Shown here: positions 43,514 to 53,164 of the stretch, one piece after another
How positions within the stretch are numbered: the stretch's first letter is position 1
Layout: each line of letters opens with the position of its first letter
Notes under the pieces: generated by a model
Told to the model about the DNA's origin: nothing
Databases searched by the model: none
What the model saw: only the letters and a program-made list of their open reading frames with translations
Assembly: GCF_018614205.1 (NCBI RefSeq)
Contig: NZ_JAGGOS010000053.1
Location: 1 to 64,000, forward strand
Origin: Streptomyces sp. ISL-36
GTDB taxonomy: Bacteria; Actinomycetota; Actinomycetes; Streptomycetales; Streptomycetaceae
Reading direction: 5' to 3'
Length of the DNA stretch: 64,000 nucleotides
Program-made: the position numbers and the translations under genes

Positions 43514-44791
43514 ATGGACGTCATCTCCGTCATCCGCACCAAGCGGGACAAGGGCGAGCTGAGCCCCGAGCAGATCGACTGGGTCATCGACGCCTACACC
43601 CGCGGCGAGGTGGCCGACGAGCAGATGTCCGCGCTGGCGATGGCGATCCTGCTCAACGGCATGAACCGCGCCGAGATCGCCCGCTGGACCGCCGCGATGA
43701 TCGCGAGCGGCGAGCGGATGGACTTCTCCTCGCTCGCTCGCCCCACCGCCGACAAGCACTCCACAGGCGGCGTCGGCGACAAGATCACGCTCCCCCTGGC
43801 GCCGCTGGTCGCCGCCTGCGGCGCGGCCGTGCCGCAGCTCTCGGGCCGCGGTCTCGGCCACACCGGCGGCACGCTGGACAAGCTGGAGTCCATCCCCGGC
43901 TGGCGGGCCCTGCTCTCCAACGAGGAGATGCTGCACGTCCTGGACACGACCGGAGCGGTGATCTGCGCGGCGGGCGACGGCCTGGCCCCCGCCGACAAGA
44001 AGCTCTACGCGCTGCGGGACGTCACCGGGACGGTGGAGGCCATCCCGCTGATCGCCAGCTCGATCATGTCGAAGAAGATCGCCGAGGGCACCGGCTCGCT
44101 CGTCCTGGACGTCAAGGTCGGCACCGGCGCCTTCATGAAGACCATCGAGGACGCCCGGGAGCTCGCCTCCACGATGGTCGGCCTGGGCACGGACAGCGGT
44201 GTGAGGACGGTCGCCCTGCTCACCGACATGTCGACCCCGCTCGGCCTCACGGCCGGCAACGCCCTCGAGGTCCGCGAGTCGGTCGAGGTCCTGGCCGGCG
44301 GCGGCCCGGCCGACGTCGTCGAGCTGACGATCGCGCTGGCCCGCGAGATGCTGGACGCGGCCGGCATCAAGGACGCCGACCCGGCGAAGGCGCTCGCGGA
44401 CGGCTCGGCGATGGACGTCTGGCGCCGCATGATCGTCGCCCAGGGCGGCGACCCGGACGCCACCCTGCCGGTCGCCCGCGAGCAGCGGGTCGTCACGGCC
44501 CCGGCCTCGGGCGTCCTCACCCGCCTCGACGCCTACGACATCGGCATCGCCGCCTGGCGCCTCGGCGCCGGCCGCGCCCGCAAGGAGGACCCGGTGCAGG
44601 CGGGCGCGGGCGTCGAGCTCCACGCCAAGCCGGGCGACACGGTGACGGCGGGCCAGCCGCTGCTGACCCTCCACACGGACACCCCGGAGAAGTTCGACTA
44701 CGCCCTGAAGTCCCTGGACGGCGCCTGGGACATCGCGGCGCCGGGCACGGAATTCACCCCGAACCCGATCGTCCTCGACCGCATCGCCTGA
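43514..44791 (+). CDS. deoA: Thymidine phosphorylase
   Basis: 425 aa pyrimidine-nucleoside phosphorylase. DVISVIRTKRDKGELSPEQI at the start, the phosphate/nucleoside motif DKHSTGGVGDKITLPLAPLV, GRGLGHTGGTLDKLESIPGW and LVLDVKVGTGAFMK. It splits thymidine or deoxyuridine into base and deoxyribose-1-phosphate. ATG 43514 follows AAAGAGG. It has its own operator after the cdd terminator. Confidence 0.97.
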   Translation: MDVISVIRTKRDKGELSPEQIDWVIDAYTRGEVADEQMSALAMAILLNGMNRAEIARWTAAMIASGERMDFSSLARPTADKHSTGGVGDKITLPLAPLVAACGAAVPQLSGRGLGHTGGTLDKLESIPGWRALLSNEEMLHVLDTTGAVICAAGDGLAPADKKLYALRDVTGTVEAIPLIASSIMSKKIAEGTGSLVLDVKVGTGAFMKTIEDARELASTMVGLGTDSGVRTVALLTDMSTPLGLTAGNALEVRESVEVLAGGGPADVVELTIALAREMLDAAGIKDADPAKALADGSAMDVWRRMIVAQGGDPDATLPVAREQRVVTAPASGVLTRLDAYDIGIAAWRLGAGRARKEDPVQAGAGVELHAKPGDTVTAGQPLLTLHTDTPEKFDYALKSLDGAWDIAAPGTEFTPNPIVLDRIA

Positions 44792-44813
44792 GGCGCGTCC
44801 CGGTGCGGGACGG

Positions 44814-45125
44814 TCAGCCGGCCGTCCCGCCCAGCTCCCGCCACGCCTCGCGGTCGTCCGGCAGACCCAGGCGGCCCAGGGTGATCCTCCGGTTGCCGTT
44901 CATCGGGGCCCACAGCCCCTCGCACGCCGCCATCTCACGGGCCAACGCCCGCTGTTCACCCGTCGACCGCCCCGGCCGGCCGGCGGGAAAGGCGACCTCC
45001 AGGTAGGGGCCCAGGTGCTCGCCCGCCCCCTCCAGTGGGCCGTTCAGCAGCTCGGCGGTGTCCGTCGCCGTTCCGTACGCGTGGAACAGGCGGTTCCACG
45101 TCACCGCCTCGATGTCCGCCCTCAT
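44814..45125 (-). CDS. Hypothetical protein
   Basis: 103 aa (start MRADIEAVTWNRLFHAYG). I recall similar N-termini in longer streptomycete HEAT-like proteins of unknown function, so this may be a short or truncated member. ATG 45125 overlaps the stop of the upstream HAD gene (ATGA), so they are co-translated. Confidence 0.6.
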   Translation of the reverse strand: MRADIEAVTWNRLFHAYGTATDTAELLNGPLEGAGEHLGPYLEVAFPAGRPGRSTGEQRALAREMAACEGLWAPMNGNRRITLGRLGLPDDREAWRELGGTAG

Positions 45126-45790
45126 GCCAGCGGCTCCCCGAGCAGCTTCGGCAGCTCGCGCATGTCGTCGAAGACCAGCGTCCGCGCACCCATCAGCCGG
45201 TCCGCCGGGGTCAGACCCCCGCAGTAGCCGAACGCCCGCATCCCGGCCGCCCGGGCCGCCGTCACGCCGTACGGGCTGTCCTCCACCACCGCGCACCGCT
45301 CCGGCGCCACGCCCATCACCGCCGCCGCGTGCAGGAACAGGTCCGGTGCCGGCTTGCCCCTGGCCACGTCGCGGGCGCTGAACATCCGGCCCTCGAATCG
45401 GTCGAGGAGGCCCGTACGGGTCAGATTGCGGCGGATCGTGGCATGGCTGCCGTTCGACGCCAGGCAGAACGGCACGTCCAGCGCGTCGAGGGCGTCCGTC
45501 ACCCCCTCGACGACCGTCAGCTCCGCGTCGAGCGCCCGGTCGTACAGCGGCCGGTACGCCTGGTGCCAGTCGGGCTCCAGGGAGCGGCCGAGGCGCTCCT
45601 CCAGGATCGCCGTGAGGACCTCGCTCGACGAGCCGACGAACTGCTCGACGATCTCCGTCTCGGTGAACTCCGCCCCCAGCGAGGCGAAGACCTCGCGGTC
45701 GACCCGGCAGTAGATCCGCTCACTGTCCACCAGGACGCCGTCACAGTCGAAGATCACCAGCTCGACAGGGCTCACAGGATCACGAGTCAT
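45122..45790 (-). CDS. HAD-family phosphatase (beta-phosphoglucomutase-like)
   Basis: 222 aa. HAD motif I VIFDCDGVLVDSERI, motif II CLASNGSHATI, motif III GKPAPDLFLHAAAVMGV and motif IV VVEDSPYGVTAAR are all intact, with a helical cap, as in the GPH/YieH phosphatases. Substrate is some sugar phosphate. It points toward deoA and the small gene, and is convergent with them. Confidence 0.92.
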   Translation of the reverse strand: MTRDPVSPVELVIFDCDGVLVDSERIYCRVDREVFASLGAEFTETEIVEQFVGSSSEVLTAILEERLGRSLEPDWHQAYRPLYDRALDAELTVVEGVTDALDALDVPFCLASNGSHATIRRNLTRTGLLDRFEGRMFSARDVARGKPAPDLFLHAAAVMGVAPERCAVVEDSPYGVTAARAAGMRAFGYCGGLTPADRLMGARTLVFDDMRELPKLLGEPLA

Positions 45791-45811
45791 GGCACGCACC
45801 CTAGGCGTCCG

Positions 45812-46114
45812 ATGAGTTCCGCCCGTTGCGGGGGTCTCCTTGGTGTGGACACCAGTCAACCGCTCGTACTGACCCTTGCCCCCCGGGCCACCCCTGACGA
45901 GGTCGCCCGGTTGTGCGCCGTGCTCGAAGGAGCGCCGCCCGCCGATGTCGTTTGCGAGCTCGGCGGGCTCGTGCACGCCGATCTCGCCGCCGTGGACGCC
46001 TTGGCGCGGCTGCGCCTCGCCGCCGGGCGGCTCGGCCACCGGCTCACCTTCCGGGGCGCCGGGGCCGAGCTGCGACTCCTCCTCGATCTGGTCGGCCTCG
46101 CGGACCTCGTGTGA
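45812..46114 (+). CDS. STAS-like small protein
   Basis: 100 aa. The core LVLTLAPRATPDEVARLCAV ... VVCELGGLVHADLAAVDALA ... LRLAAGRLGHRLTFRGAGAE has the beta-alpha pattern and D-x-A-x-x-D motif of STAS/anti-anti-sigma domains, though without the usual phosphorylatable Ser. ATG 45812 or GTG 45845 may be the start. Its stop abuts the stop of the convergent sigma gene. Confidence 0.6.
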   Translation: MSSARCGGLLGVDTSQPLVLTLAPRATPDEVARLCAVLEGAPPADVVCELGGLVHADLAAVDALARLRLAAGRLGHRLTFRGAGAELRLLLDLVGLADLV

Positions 46115-47101
46115 CTACGCCTCGAGCCGCTCCGGCATGTCGAACATCGGGAACCACCGCTTGGTGTCCAGGAAGAAGTCCATGCCGGCGATCATGCCGT
46201 CGCGGATGTCGAGGACGATCAGCGCCCACGGGCTGTATCCGCCCTCCGGGTCCGGGTGGTACTGGGCGAACGCCGGCGAGCCGTTCGCCACGGTCGGCAC
46301 CAGCTTCGAACCCGAGCAGACCTCGCCGACCCCGAGCATCCAGCCCACGATGTCGTCGTGGCCGCGCAGCCACAGGTCGTACGGCGGCATGGACATCGTC
46401 GCGTCCTCGTGCAGGAGCGCGGTCAGCGCCTTCATGTCGTAGCCCTCGAAGGCCGCGACATAGCGCTCCAGAAGCTCCTTCTGCTCGTCGTCGAGCGGGT
46501 TCGCCGGATCCGAGGCCGCCGGCTCGTTCTCGGCGAGGGTCGCGCGCGCCCGCTGGAGCGCGCTGTTGACCGAGGCGACCGTGGTCTCCAGCAGCTCGGC
46601 CACCTCGCTCGCCTTCCAGGCCAGCACCTCGCGCAGGATGAGCACGGCCCGCTGCTTGGGCGGCAGATGCTGCAGGGCGGCGACGAACGCCAGCCGTACG
46701 GTCTCGCGGGAGACCGCCGTGTCCGCCGGATCGGCCACCGAGGGCAGCACCCGCCCGTCCGGCACCGGCTCCAGCCAGGTGATCTCCGGCCGCGCGTTCA
46801 ACTGCGCCTGCGCGACCGGCGTCGCCGCCGTCAGATCCATCGGACGGGCCCGCCTGTTCCCCGCGTTGAGCGAGTCCAGGCAGACGTTGGTGGCGATGCG
46901 GTAGAGCCAGGAGCGCAGCGAGGAACGGCCCTCGAAGGAGTCGATGGACCGCCAGGCGCGGACCATCGTGTCCTGCACGGCGTCCTCCGCCTCGAAGGAC
47001 GAGCCGAGCATGCGGTAGCAGTAGCCGGTCAGCTCGGTGCGGTACTTCTCCAGCCGGGAATCCAGGTCGCCGGCCGTTGCCAGATCACTCATCGGGTCCA
47101 C
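46115..47101 (-). CDS. SigG-like ECF sigma factor with SnoaL-type C-terminal domain
   Basis: 328 aa. Sigma region 2 (YCYRMLGSSFEAEDAVQDTM, SLRSWLYRIATNVCLDSL) and region 4 (LPPKQRAVLILREVLAWKAS) are followed by a SnoaL-like domain (LLERYVAAFEGYDMKALTAL; MSMPPYDLWLRGHDDIVGWM). This is the design of the SigG/sigma-70 X5 group, where the C-terminal domain replaces an anti-sigma factor. GTG 47101 has GAGGGG 7 bp upstream; ATG 47092 is the alternative. Confidence 0.92.
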   Translation of the reverse strand: MDPMSDLATAGDLDSRLEKYRTELTGYCYRMLGSSFEAEDAVQDTMVRAWRSIDSFEGRSSLRSWLYRIATNVCLDSLNAGNRRARPMDLTAATPVAQAQLNARPEITWLEPVPDGRVLPSVADPADTAVSRETVRLAFVAALQHLPPKQRAVLILREVLAWKASEVAELLETTVASVNSALQRARATLAENEPAASDPANPLDDEQKELLERYVAAFEGYDMKALTALLHEDATMSMPPYDLWLRGHDDIVGWMLGVGEVCSGSKLVPTVANGSPAFAQYHPDPEGGYSPWALIVLDIRDGMIAGMDFFLDTKRWFPMFDMPERLEA

Positions 47102-47173
47102 CCCACTCGCCCCTCACCGGCACCGACGCGATGCCGATGAGGGGAAGTTATCGCAGACCACCGACAGCGGGGG

Positions 47174-47869
47174 TCAGGTTCCCGGCTTGCGCCCGTAGAC
47201 GAACACGTCGTCGCCGTTCCTGAGCAGGTTCCAGTACGCCTTGGCGTCCGCCGGGCGCATGTTGACGCAGCCGCCGGAGCCCGGGGGGTTCCACATGGAC
47301 TTGGTGGTGGAGTGGAAGGCCTGCCCGCCGTCGAAGAACTGCGAGTAGGGCATCGACACGTGGTAGATCGTCGACCAGTGGTTGATGTTGCGCCAGTAGA
47401 TCTTCTTCGCGCCGGTACGGGTCTCGGTGCCGTCCTTGCCCGTACGGACCGGCACCGGCCCGTACTTCAGCCGGGCGCCGTCCTGGATCCAGCTCAGCTG
47501 GCGGGTCAGGTCGACGCAGGCGATCCGGCCCTTGTTCGTCGGGCACGTCCCCGCCCTGTTCGGGTTGGTGCCCGCCGCCCGCTGCGCCAGCATCGTGCTC
47601 ATCGTCCGCCAGGTCAGCGGACCGGCGTACCCCTGCGTCGGGGTGATGCCGTGCGTGCGCTGGAAGGCCTGGATGGCCTGACAGTCGACGAGCGACTGCC
47701 GCCCGTCCACCGTCCGCCCCAGGAACTTCTCCACCTGCTTCTGGTACGGCCCCGTCGTCACGTTGCAGGACGCCGCCTGCGCCGGTGACGCGCCGAGGGC
47801 CACCGTCAACGGCACCACCATCGAGGTGATGCCGAGGACGATCCCCGCCCGCTTCCGTATGACACCCAT
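47174..47869 (-). CDS. Secreted L,D-transpeptidase
   Basis: 231 aa. Signal peptide (GIVLGITSMVVPLTVALGAS, cleavage near AQAA), a short peptidoglycan-binding-like part (CQAIQAFQRTHGI) and a YkuD domain with HSTTKSMWNPPGSGGCVNM, nucleophile Cys. No lipobox, unlike the transpeptidase at 22111. ATG 47869 is 9 bp after GGGAG; ATG 47875 also possible. Cross-links or anchors wall components. Confidence 0.92.
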   Translation of the reverse strand: MGVIRKRAGIVLGITSMVVPLTVALGASPAQAASCNVTTGPYQKQVEKFLGRTVDGRQSLVDCQAIQAFQRTHGITPTQGYAGPLTWRTMSTMLAQRAAGTNPNRAGTCPTNKGRIACVDLTRQLSWIQDGARLKYGPVPVRTGKDGTETRTGAKKIYWRNINHWSTIYHVSMPYSQFFDGGQAFHSTTKSMWNPPGSGGCVNMRPADAKAYWNLLRNGDDVFVYGRKPGT

Positions 47870-47946
47870 GATCATCAACTCCCCGTCGAGTCCTACGCCT
47901 TATGACGACCGGGAAGGCGGACCGGTTGTACGGATCCGGTATCGAT

Positions 47947-49221
47947 TCAGTGCGCGGTACGGACCCGGAGGCGGCCGGCCTCGGTCCGCGCGGCGACACG
48001 CGCGCTGTGCGTGCCGTACAGCGTGATCGACACGACGCCGAGGACCGCGACCAGGCCCAGCAGGACCGTGCCCGCCCAGCCGCCCGCGTGGAAGGCGACC
48101 GCGCCGAGCGTGCCGCCCACGCTGCTGCCGAGGTAGTACGCGGACTGGTACAGCGCCGAGGCCTGCGCCCGCCCGGTCTTCGCCGTACGGCTCACCGAGG
48201 AGGAGGCGACCGCGTGCCCGGCGAAGAAGCCGGCCGTGATCAGGACCAGACCGAGCAGGACGGCGGCGAGCGAGTCGCCCAGCGAGAGCAGCAGGCCCGC
48301 CGCGGTCGTCCCGACCGCGAGGTAGAGCGCCCCGCGCCGGCCCAGGCGGCCGACCAGCCGGCCGGCCGCGGCCGAGGAGACCGTACCGACGAGGTAGACC
48401 AGGAAGATCGAGCCGATCACGCCCTGCGGGAGCGAGAAGGGCGCCTCGACCAGGCGGTAGCCGATGACGGTGTAGACGGCGCCGAACACCGTCATGAACA
48501 GGGCGCCGATCGCGTACAGGCGCATCAGCAGCGGGTCCGAGAGGTGCGTGCGGACGGTCCGGGCGACCGCCTTCGGGTTGAGCGAGCCGGGGGTGAAGTG
48601 GCGGGCCTTCGGGATGAGCAGGCGGAAGACCACCGCGCAGACCGCGGCCATCAGACCGACCGCGAGGAGCCCCGCGCGCCAGCCTCCCAGCTGGGCCGCC
48701 CAGCCGGTGACGATCCGGCCGCTCATGCCGCCGAGGGAGTTGCCCGCGACGAAGAGGCCGATCGCGGCGATCAGCGCCTTCGGTCGCACCTCCTCGGCCA
48801 GGTACGCCATCGCCGAGGCCGGCAGGCCCGCGAGCGCCGCGCCCTGGACCGCCCGCAGGGCGATCAGCCAGTTCAGGTCGGGGGCGAACGGGACCAGGAG
48901 CCCGACGACGACCGCGACCGCGAGCGAGGCGGTCATCATCGTGCGCCGCCCGAAGCGCTCGGAGAGGGCGCTCAGCGGCAGGACGAGGAGGGCGAGGGCG
49001 CCGGTCGCGGCGGAGACCGTCCAGGAGGCGGCCGACGCGGTGGCGCCGAACTCCGCCGAGATCGCGGGGAGGAGGGCCTGGGTGGAGTAGAGGAGCGCGA
49101 AGGCGGCGAGTCCGGCGGCGAAGAGGGCGAAGCTCATGCGGCGGTGGCCGGGGGCGCCGGGGGCGAGGCGGGTGTCGGCGGCCGTGCTGGTGGCGGCCGC
49201 CTTGGTACTGGCGGAAGGCAT
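47947..49221 (-). CDS. MFS transporter (YnfM-like)
   Basis: 424 aa, 12 helices. FALLYSTQALLPAISAEFGA, ALSERFGRRTMMTASLAVAV (loop 2-3 motif) and FFAGHAVASSSVSRTAKTGR are typical of the inner-membrane YnfM/arabinose-efflux-like group. Divergent from a LysR regulator with a T-N11-A site between. Confidence 0.92.
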   Translation of the reverse strand: MPSASTKAAATSTAADTRLAPGAPGHRRMSFALFAAGLAAFALLYSTQALLPAISAEFGATASAASWTVSAATGALALLVLPLSALSERFGRRTMMTASLAVAVVVGLLVPFAPDLNWLIALRAVQGAALAGLPASAMAYLAEEVRPKALIAAIGLFVAGNSLGGMSGRIVTGWAAQLGGWRAGLLAVGLMAAVCAVVFRLLIPKARHFTPGSLNPKAVARTVRTHLSDPLLMRLYAIGALFMTVFGAVYTVIGYRLVEAPFSLPQGVIGSIFLVYLVGTVSSAAAGRLVGRLGRRGALYLAVGTTAAGLLLSLGDSLAAVLLGLVLITAGFFAGHAVASSSVSRTAKTGRAQASALYQSAYYLGSSVGGTLGAVAFHAGGWAGTVLLGLVAVLGVVSITLYGTHSARVAARTEAGRLRVRTAH

Positions 49222-49248
49222 GCCTCGAACGTAGGCCGCCGATGTTCA

Positions 49249-49261
49249 TGCGTCCAATGCA
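49249..49261. promoter_or_regulatory. Possible LysR box
   Basis: TGC-N7-GCA (T-N11-A form) within a looser GTTC...GAAC dyad (49244-49267), in the 62-bp gap between MFS and LysR starts. Confidence 0.4.
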
Positions 49262-49283
49262 CGGAACTGCTGTAATCGTTCCC

Positions 49284-50237
49284 ATGGTGCATGAGTACAG
49301 GTCACAGGGTCGGCTGTCACCGAACAGTAACGAAGAAGACATGGGACTGCTGCTGGCGCCGCGGCTCGCGTACTTCGCGGCGGTGGCCCGGCACGAGCAT
49401 GTGACCCGGGCGGCGGCCGAGATGGGGGTGCCGCAGTCGACGCTCTCGCGGGCCATGGTCCGGCTCGAACAGGACCTGGGCGTCGCCCTCTTCGCCCGCC
49501 GGGGACGGACCGTGTCGCTCACCCCGGCCGGCCGGACCTTCCTCGCCTCCGCCGAGCGGGCGCTCGCGGAGGTGGAGCGCGCGGCGGACTCCGTACGGGC
49601 CGACGCGGACCCCACGGCGGGGCGGGTGGCCTTCGGGTTCCTGCACACCATGGGCTCCGAGACGGTGCCGGGTCTCATCCGGGCCTTCCGCGTCGACCAT
49701 CCCGGGGTGCGGTTCACCCTGGTCCAGAACTACGGCGAGGCGATGATCGAGCGCCTGCGCGCGGGCGACCTCGACCTGTGCCTGACCTCGCCGGTCCCCG
49801 ACGCCCCCGACCTGGTCGCCCGCCGCATCGACGAGCAACGTCTGCGGCTGGTGGTGCCCGACGACCACCGGCTCGCCTCCCGCAGACGGGTCAGGCTCGC
49901 CGAGGCCGCCGACGAGACCTTCGTGACCCTGGAGCCCGGCTACGGGCTGCGCCGCATCACCGACGACCTGTGCGCGGAGGCCGGGTTCAAGCCCCGCGTC
50001 GCCTTCGAGGGCGAGGAGGCCGAGACCCTGCGCGGCCTGGTCGCGGCCGGTCTCGGCGTCGCCCTGCTGCCCCCTCCGGCCGTGCCGCGCCCCGGAGTCG
50101 TCGAGCTCAACGTGACCGCGCCCCGCGCCGTCCGCGAGATCGGCGTCGCCTGGCTGGACGGCCACCCCGACACGGCGCCGGTGGCGGCCTTCAAGAAGTT
50201 CCTCCTGAGCAAGCGGGGGACCCTGCTGCCGGAGTGA
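49284..50237 (+). CDS. LysR-family transcriptional regulator
   Basis: 317 aa. HTH near residues 25-60 (YFAAVARHEHVTRAAAEMGV, PQSTLSRAMVRLEQDLGVAL), LysR substrate domain from about 110 (GRVAFGFLHTMGSETVPGL). ATG 49284 is chosen because the short leader before GLLLAPRLAYF appears natural; ATG 49341 or 49242 are possible. It likely controls the divergent MFS exporter. Confidence 0.92.
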   Translation: MVHEYRSQGRLSPNSNEEDMGLLLAPRLAYFAAVARHEHVTRAAAEMGVPQSTLSRAMVRLEQDLGVALFARRGRTVSLTPAGRTFLASAERALAEVERAADSVRADADPTAGRVAFGFLHTMGSETVPGLIRAFRVDHPGVRFTLVQNYGEAMIERLRAGDLDLCLTSPVPDAPDLVARRIDEQRLRLVVPDDHRLASRRRVRLAEAADETFVTLEPGYGLRRITDDLCAEAGFKPRVAFEGEEAETLRGLVAAGLGVALLPPPAVPRPGVVELNVTAPRAVREIGVAWLDGHPDTAPVAAFKKFLLSKRGTLLPE

Positions 50238-50241
50238 GCGG

Positions 50242-51018
50242 TCACGGCCGCAGCGAGCCGCCGAAACCCGCCGCGAGCGGCATCCGCAGGCCCAGCGGCG
50301 GCGGCGCCGCCAGCGCGTCGGCGACCGGGCGGGAGTAGGGGCGGGCGAAGAGCGAGCCGAGGACGAAGTCCACGGCCAGAGCGTGGACTTCGGCGCGGTA
50401 CTGGCGCAGCGCGTGGCCGTCCGAGTGGACCTCGAAGCGGCAGGTGTCGCGGTTCGACTTCTTCGCCCGGTCGGCCAGCCGGTAGGACAGCTCGGGGTCG
50501 ACCCGCGCGTCGTTCGTGCCGTGCGCGATCAGCACCCGGCGCCCCACGAGCTGCCGCACCGGCTCCGGTTCCGCCGCCATGTCGTCCTCCGGCAGCCAGG
50601 GTGCCAGCGCCAGGACCGCGTCGACCGCCGTGTGCCCGGCCGCCCGCAACGCGGCCCGTGCGCCCATGCCGTAGCCGGCCAGACAGACGGGGACGTCGCC
50701 GTAGCGCCGTACCGTCTCCGCCACCGCCCAGGCCGTGTCGGCGGCCAACTGCGCGTCCGCGCCGTTCCAGCCGCGCCCCCGGTAGCGCACGACATGGACG
50801 ACCAGGCCGTCGCCGCGCCCGGCTCCGGCCAGTCGCCGGCCCAGCGGCAGGACCGAGGCGTGGGCCAGGGCGGAGGCGCCCCGAGCGGACGTCACCTGCC
50901 CGTCCGGGAGGAGCAGGACCACCCCGCCCACCGCTGTGACCGGGTGCGATGCGCCGACGGGCCGTCCGAGCCGGGGTGTCCGGCTGCCGGCAGTCCCTAC
51001 GAGTGCGGAGTACGCCAT
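50242..51018 (-). CDS. Alpha/beta hydrolase-fold protein lacking the nucleophile
   Basis: 258 aa, dienelactone-hydrolase-like fold ([40 protein letters not shown] with Asp; [16 protein letters not shown] with His). At the nucleophile elbow it reads [11 protein letters not shown], a Gly where Ser or Cys is expected, so it is probably not a working hydrolase. Convergent with LysR, gap 4 bp. Confidence 0.8.
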   Translation of the reverse strand: MAYSALVGTAGSRTPRLGRPVGASHPVTAVGGVVLLLPDGQVTSARGASALAHASVLPLGRRLAGAGRGDGLVVHVVRYRGRGWNGADAQLAADTAWAVAETVRRYGDVPVCLAGYGMGARAALRAAGHTAVDAVLALAPWLPEDDMAAEPEPVRQLVGRRVLIAHGTNDARVDPELSYRLADRAKKSNRDTCRFEVHSDGHALRQYRAEVHALAVDFVLGSLFARPYSRPVADALAAPPPLGLRMPLAAGFGGSLRP

Positions 51019-51105
51019 GGCAGAACAGTCTCAGAAGCCGAGGTGTACGCCATCCGTACGCGCGGTCACTGTTACGTATCGACAGGCGAGCGGAGAGGGC
51101 GTCTT

Positions 51106-51117
51106 CTACGCGCGTAG
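51106..51117. promoter_or_regulatory. Nucleoside-regulon operator, add
   Basis: CTACGCGCGTAG, perfect palindrome 16 bp before the adenosine deaminase start. TACAGT (51122-51127) just after it is a -10-like box placed so that the ATG itself would be +1. Confidence 0.8.
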
Positions 51118-51133
51118 GCGCTACAGTGCGAAA

Positions 51134-52288
51134 ATGACGAGCCAGATCCCGAACGTCCCCACCACGGACCAGATCCGCCGCGCCCCGAAGGTGCTCCTGC
51201 ACGACCACCTCGACGGCGGACTGCGCCCCGGCACGATCATCGACCTCGCCCTCGCCCAGGGCTACGGCGACCTCCCCGAGACCGAGCCCCACAAGCTGGG
51301 CCTCTGGTTCCGCGAGGCCGCCGACTCCGGCTCCCTGGAGCGCTATCTGGAGACCTTCGCGCACACCTGCGCCGTCATGCAGACCCGCGAGGCCCTCGTG
51401 CGCGTCGCCGCCGAATGCGCCGTGGACCTCGCCGAGGACGGTGTCGTCTACGCCGAGGTGCGCTACGCCCCCGAGCAGCACCTGGAGGCCGGACTCACCC
51501 TCGAGGAGGTCGTCGAGGCGGTCAACGAGGGCTTCCGCGAAGGCGAGCGCCAGGCCAGGGCGAACGGCCACCGCATCCGGGTGGGCGCGCTCCTGACGGC
51601 GATGCGGCACGCCGCCCGCGCCCTGGAGATCGCCGAACTCGCCAACCGCTACCGCGACTCCGGCGTCGTCGGCTTCGACATCGCGGGCGCCGAGGCCGGC
51701 TACCCGCCCACCCGCCACCTCGACGCCTTCGAGTACCTCAAGCGGGAGAACAACCACTTCACCATCCACGCCGGCGAGGCCTTCGGGCTGCCGTCCATCT
51801 GGCAGGCGCTGCAGTGGTGCGGTGCCGACCGGCTGGGCCACGGAGTGCGCATCATCGACGACATCGAGGTCGCCGACGACGGCTCGGTGAAGCTCGGCCG
51901 GCTCGCCGCGTACGTGCGGGACAAGCGCATCCCGCTGGAGATGTGCCCCACCTCCAACCTCCAGACCGGCGCGGCGTCCTCCATCGCCGAGCACCCCATC
52001 GGTCTGCTCCGCCGGCTCCATTTCCGGACCACCGTCAACACCGACAACCGGCTCATGAGCGGCACGAGCATGAGCCGGGAATTCGAGCTGCTGACCGAGG
52101 CATTCGATTACACGCTCGATGACATGGCGTGGTTCACCGTCAATGCGATGAAATCAGCGTTCATTCCTTTCGACGAACGCCTCGCGATGATCAACGACGT
52201 CATCAAGCCCGGATACGCCGAGCTGAAGTCCGAATGGCTGTTCAAGCAGACCGCCACGACCAGCGAGTCTTCCCGGACGACGGACTGA
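51134..52288 (+). CDS. add: Adenosine deaminase
   Basis: 384 aa zinc deaminase of purine nucleosides. [20 protein letters not shown] (His-x-His), [14 protein letters not shown] (HAGE), DRLGHGVRI, and [17 protein letters not shown]. It converts (deoxy)adenosine to (deoxy)inosine. ATG 51134 has no ribosome site; it may be leaderless. Same operator as the nucleoside importer and deoA. Confidence 0.96.
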   Translation: MTSQIPNVPTTDQIRRAPKVLLHDHLDGGLRPGTIIDLALAQGYGDLPETEPHKLGLWFREAADSGSLERYLETFAHTCAVMQTREALVRVAAECAVDLAEDGVVYAEVRYAPEQHLEAGLTLEEVVEAVNEGFREGERQARANGHRIRVGALLTAMRHAARALEIAELANRYRDSGVVGFDIAGAEAGYPPTRHLDAFEYLKRENNHFTIHAGEAFGLPSIWQALQWCGADRLGHGVRIIDDIEVADDGSVKLGRLAAYVRDKRIPLEMCPTSNLQTGAASSIAEHPIGLLRRLHFRTTVNTDNRLMSGTSMSREFELLTEAFDYTLDDMAWFTVNAMKSAFIPFDERLAMINDVIKPGYAELKSEWLFKQTATTSESSRTTD

Positions 52289-52448
52289 CGGGACGTTTCG
52301 GCGAGGGGCCGACGCGGCCGGGAGTGCGCACCCGGCCGCATTTCGGTGTTTGCGGGAGCGTCGCGTGATGGCTAGTTTGCAAAGCCGCTCTGCATTTCCG
52401 CACTCCCCTGCTTTCCCGAGCTCCAAGACCCCCAAGGGTGATTTTCTG

Positions 52449-52793
52449 ATGAAGCAGTCTGCCGCCAAGACGCTCGGTGTCGCCGCTCTCGGTGCCGCTT
52501 TCGCCGCTGCCGCCGCCGGCACGGCCTCCGCCGCCCCGATCGCGCCCGCCACCCCGGACGCGCTCGGCCTGGTCACCCAGACCCTGCCGCTGGGTGACGG
52601 CCTCACCGAGCTCCCCCCCGGCGCCGCGGAGTCCCTCGGCGCCGGGCAGAGCGGCCTCGGAATGGGCGTCGACCAGGTCGGCGAGCGCGTCCAGAGCCTC
52701 CCGCTCGACAGCGCCACGGCCCCGCTCGGCGGCCCGCTCGGCCAGGCCACCGGCCTCCTCGGCGGCCTGCCGCTGGGCGGCCTCGGCCTCTGA
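52449..52793 (+). CDS. Small secreted protein
   Basis: 114 aa. Sec signal (KTLGVAALGAAFAAAAAGTA, cleavage near ASAA), then a short Pro/Leu/Gly-rich mature part (LGLVTQTLPLGDGLTELPPG) without Cys. A similar secreted protein is at 58365. Function unknown. ATG 52449 follows AAGGGTGA. Confidence 0.75.
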   Translation: MKQSAAKTLGVAALGAAFAAAAAGTASAAPIAPATPDALGLVTQTLPLGDGLTELPPGAAESLGAGQSGLGMGVDQVGERVQSLPLDSATAPLGGPLGQATGLLGGLPLGGLGL

Positions 52794-52818
52794 GCCTCCG
52801 TACGGTCCCGTACGGCAC

Positions 52819-52853
52819 GAGGGCGCCCACCCCGGGCAGGGGTGGGCGCCCTC
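52819..52853. terminator. 15-bp-stem bidirectional terminator
   Basis: GAGGGCGCCCACCCC (52819-52833) / GGGGTGGGCGCCCTC (52839-52853), 5-nt loop, between convergent genes. The most perfect hairpin in the window. Confidence 0.92.
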
Positions 52854-52871
52854 GCGCGTGTCCGCGGCGGA

Positions 52872-53072
52872 CTACCAGGCCGCGCTCGCCGGCTTCTCGG
52901 CCGGCAGCAGCAGCCACAGCGCCAGATACAGCAGGATCTGCGGACCGGGCAGCAGGCAGGAGACGAGGAAGACGACCCGCATGGTGGTGGCCGAGGTGCC
53001 GAAGCGCCGTGCCAGCGCTGCGCACACTCCGCCGATCATGCGTCCGTCACGGGGGCGGGCAAGTGCGGCCAT
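52872..53072 (-). CDS. PspC-domain membrane protein
   Basis: 66 aa. Standard PspC domain: RPRDGRMIGGVCAALARRFG then a helix (MRVVFLVSCLLPGPQILLYL). Small phage-shock-like membrane sensor. ATG 53072. Confidence 0.88.
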   Translation of the reverse strand: MAALARPRDGRMIGGVCAALARRFGTSATTMRVVFLVSCLLPGPQILLYLALWLLLPAEKPASAAW

Positions 53073-53164
53073 GGTGGGCTCCTTCGGAAGAGGTGTCCCG
53101 AGAGCCGTTCCTCCGGGCTCCCGATGACTCCATACTCGCCCGGGGCGGGGGACAAAGCGTCGGT

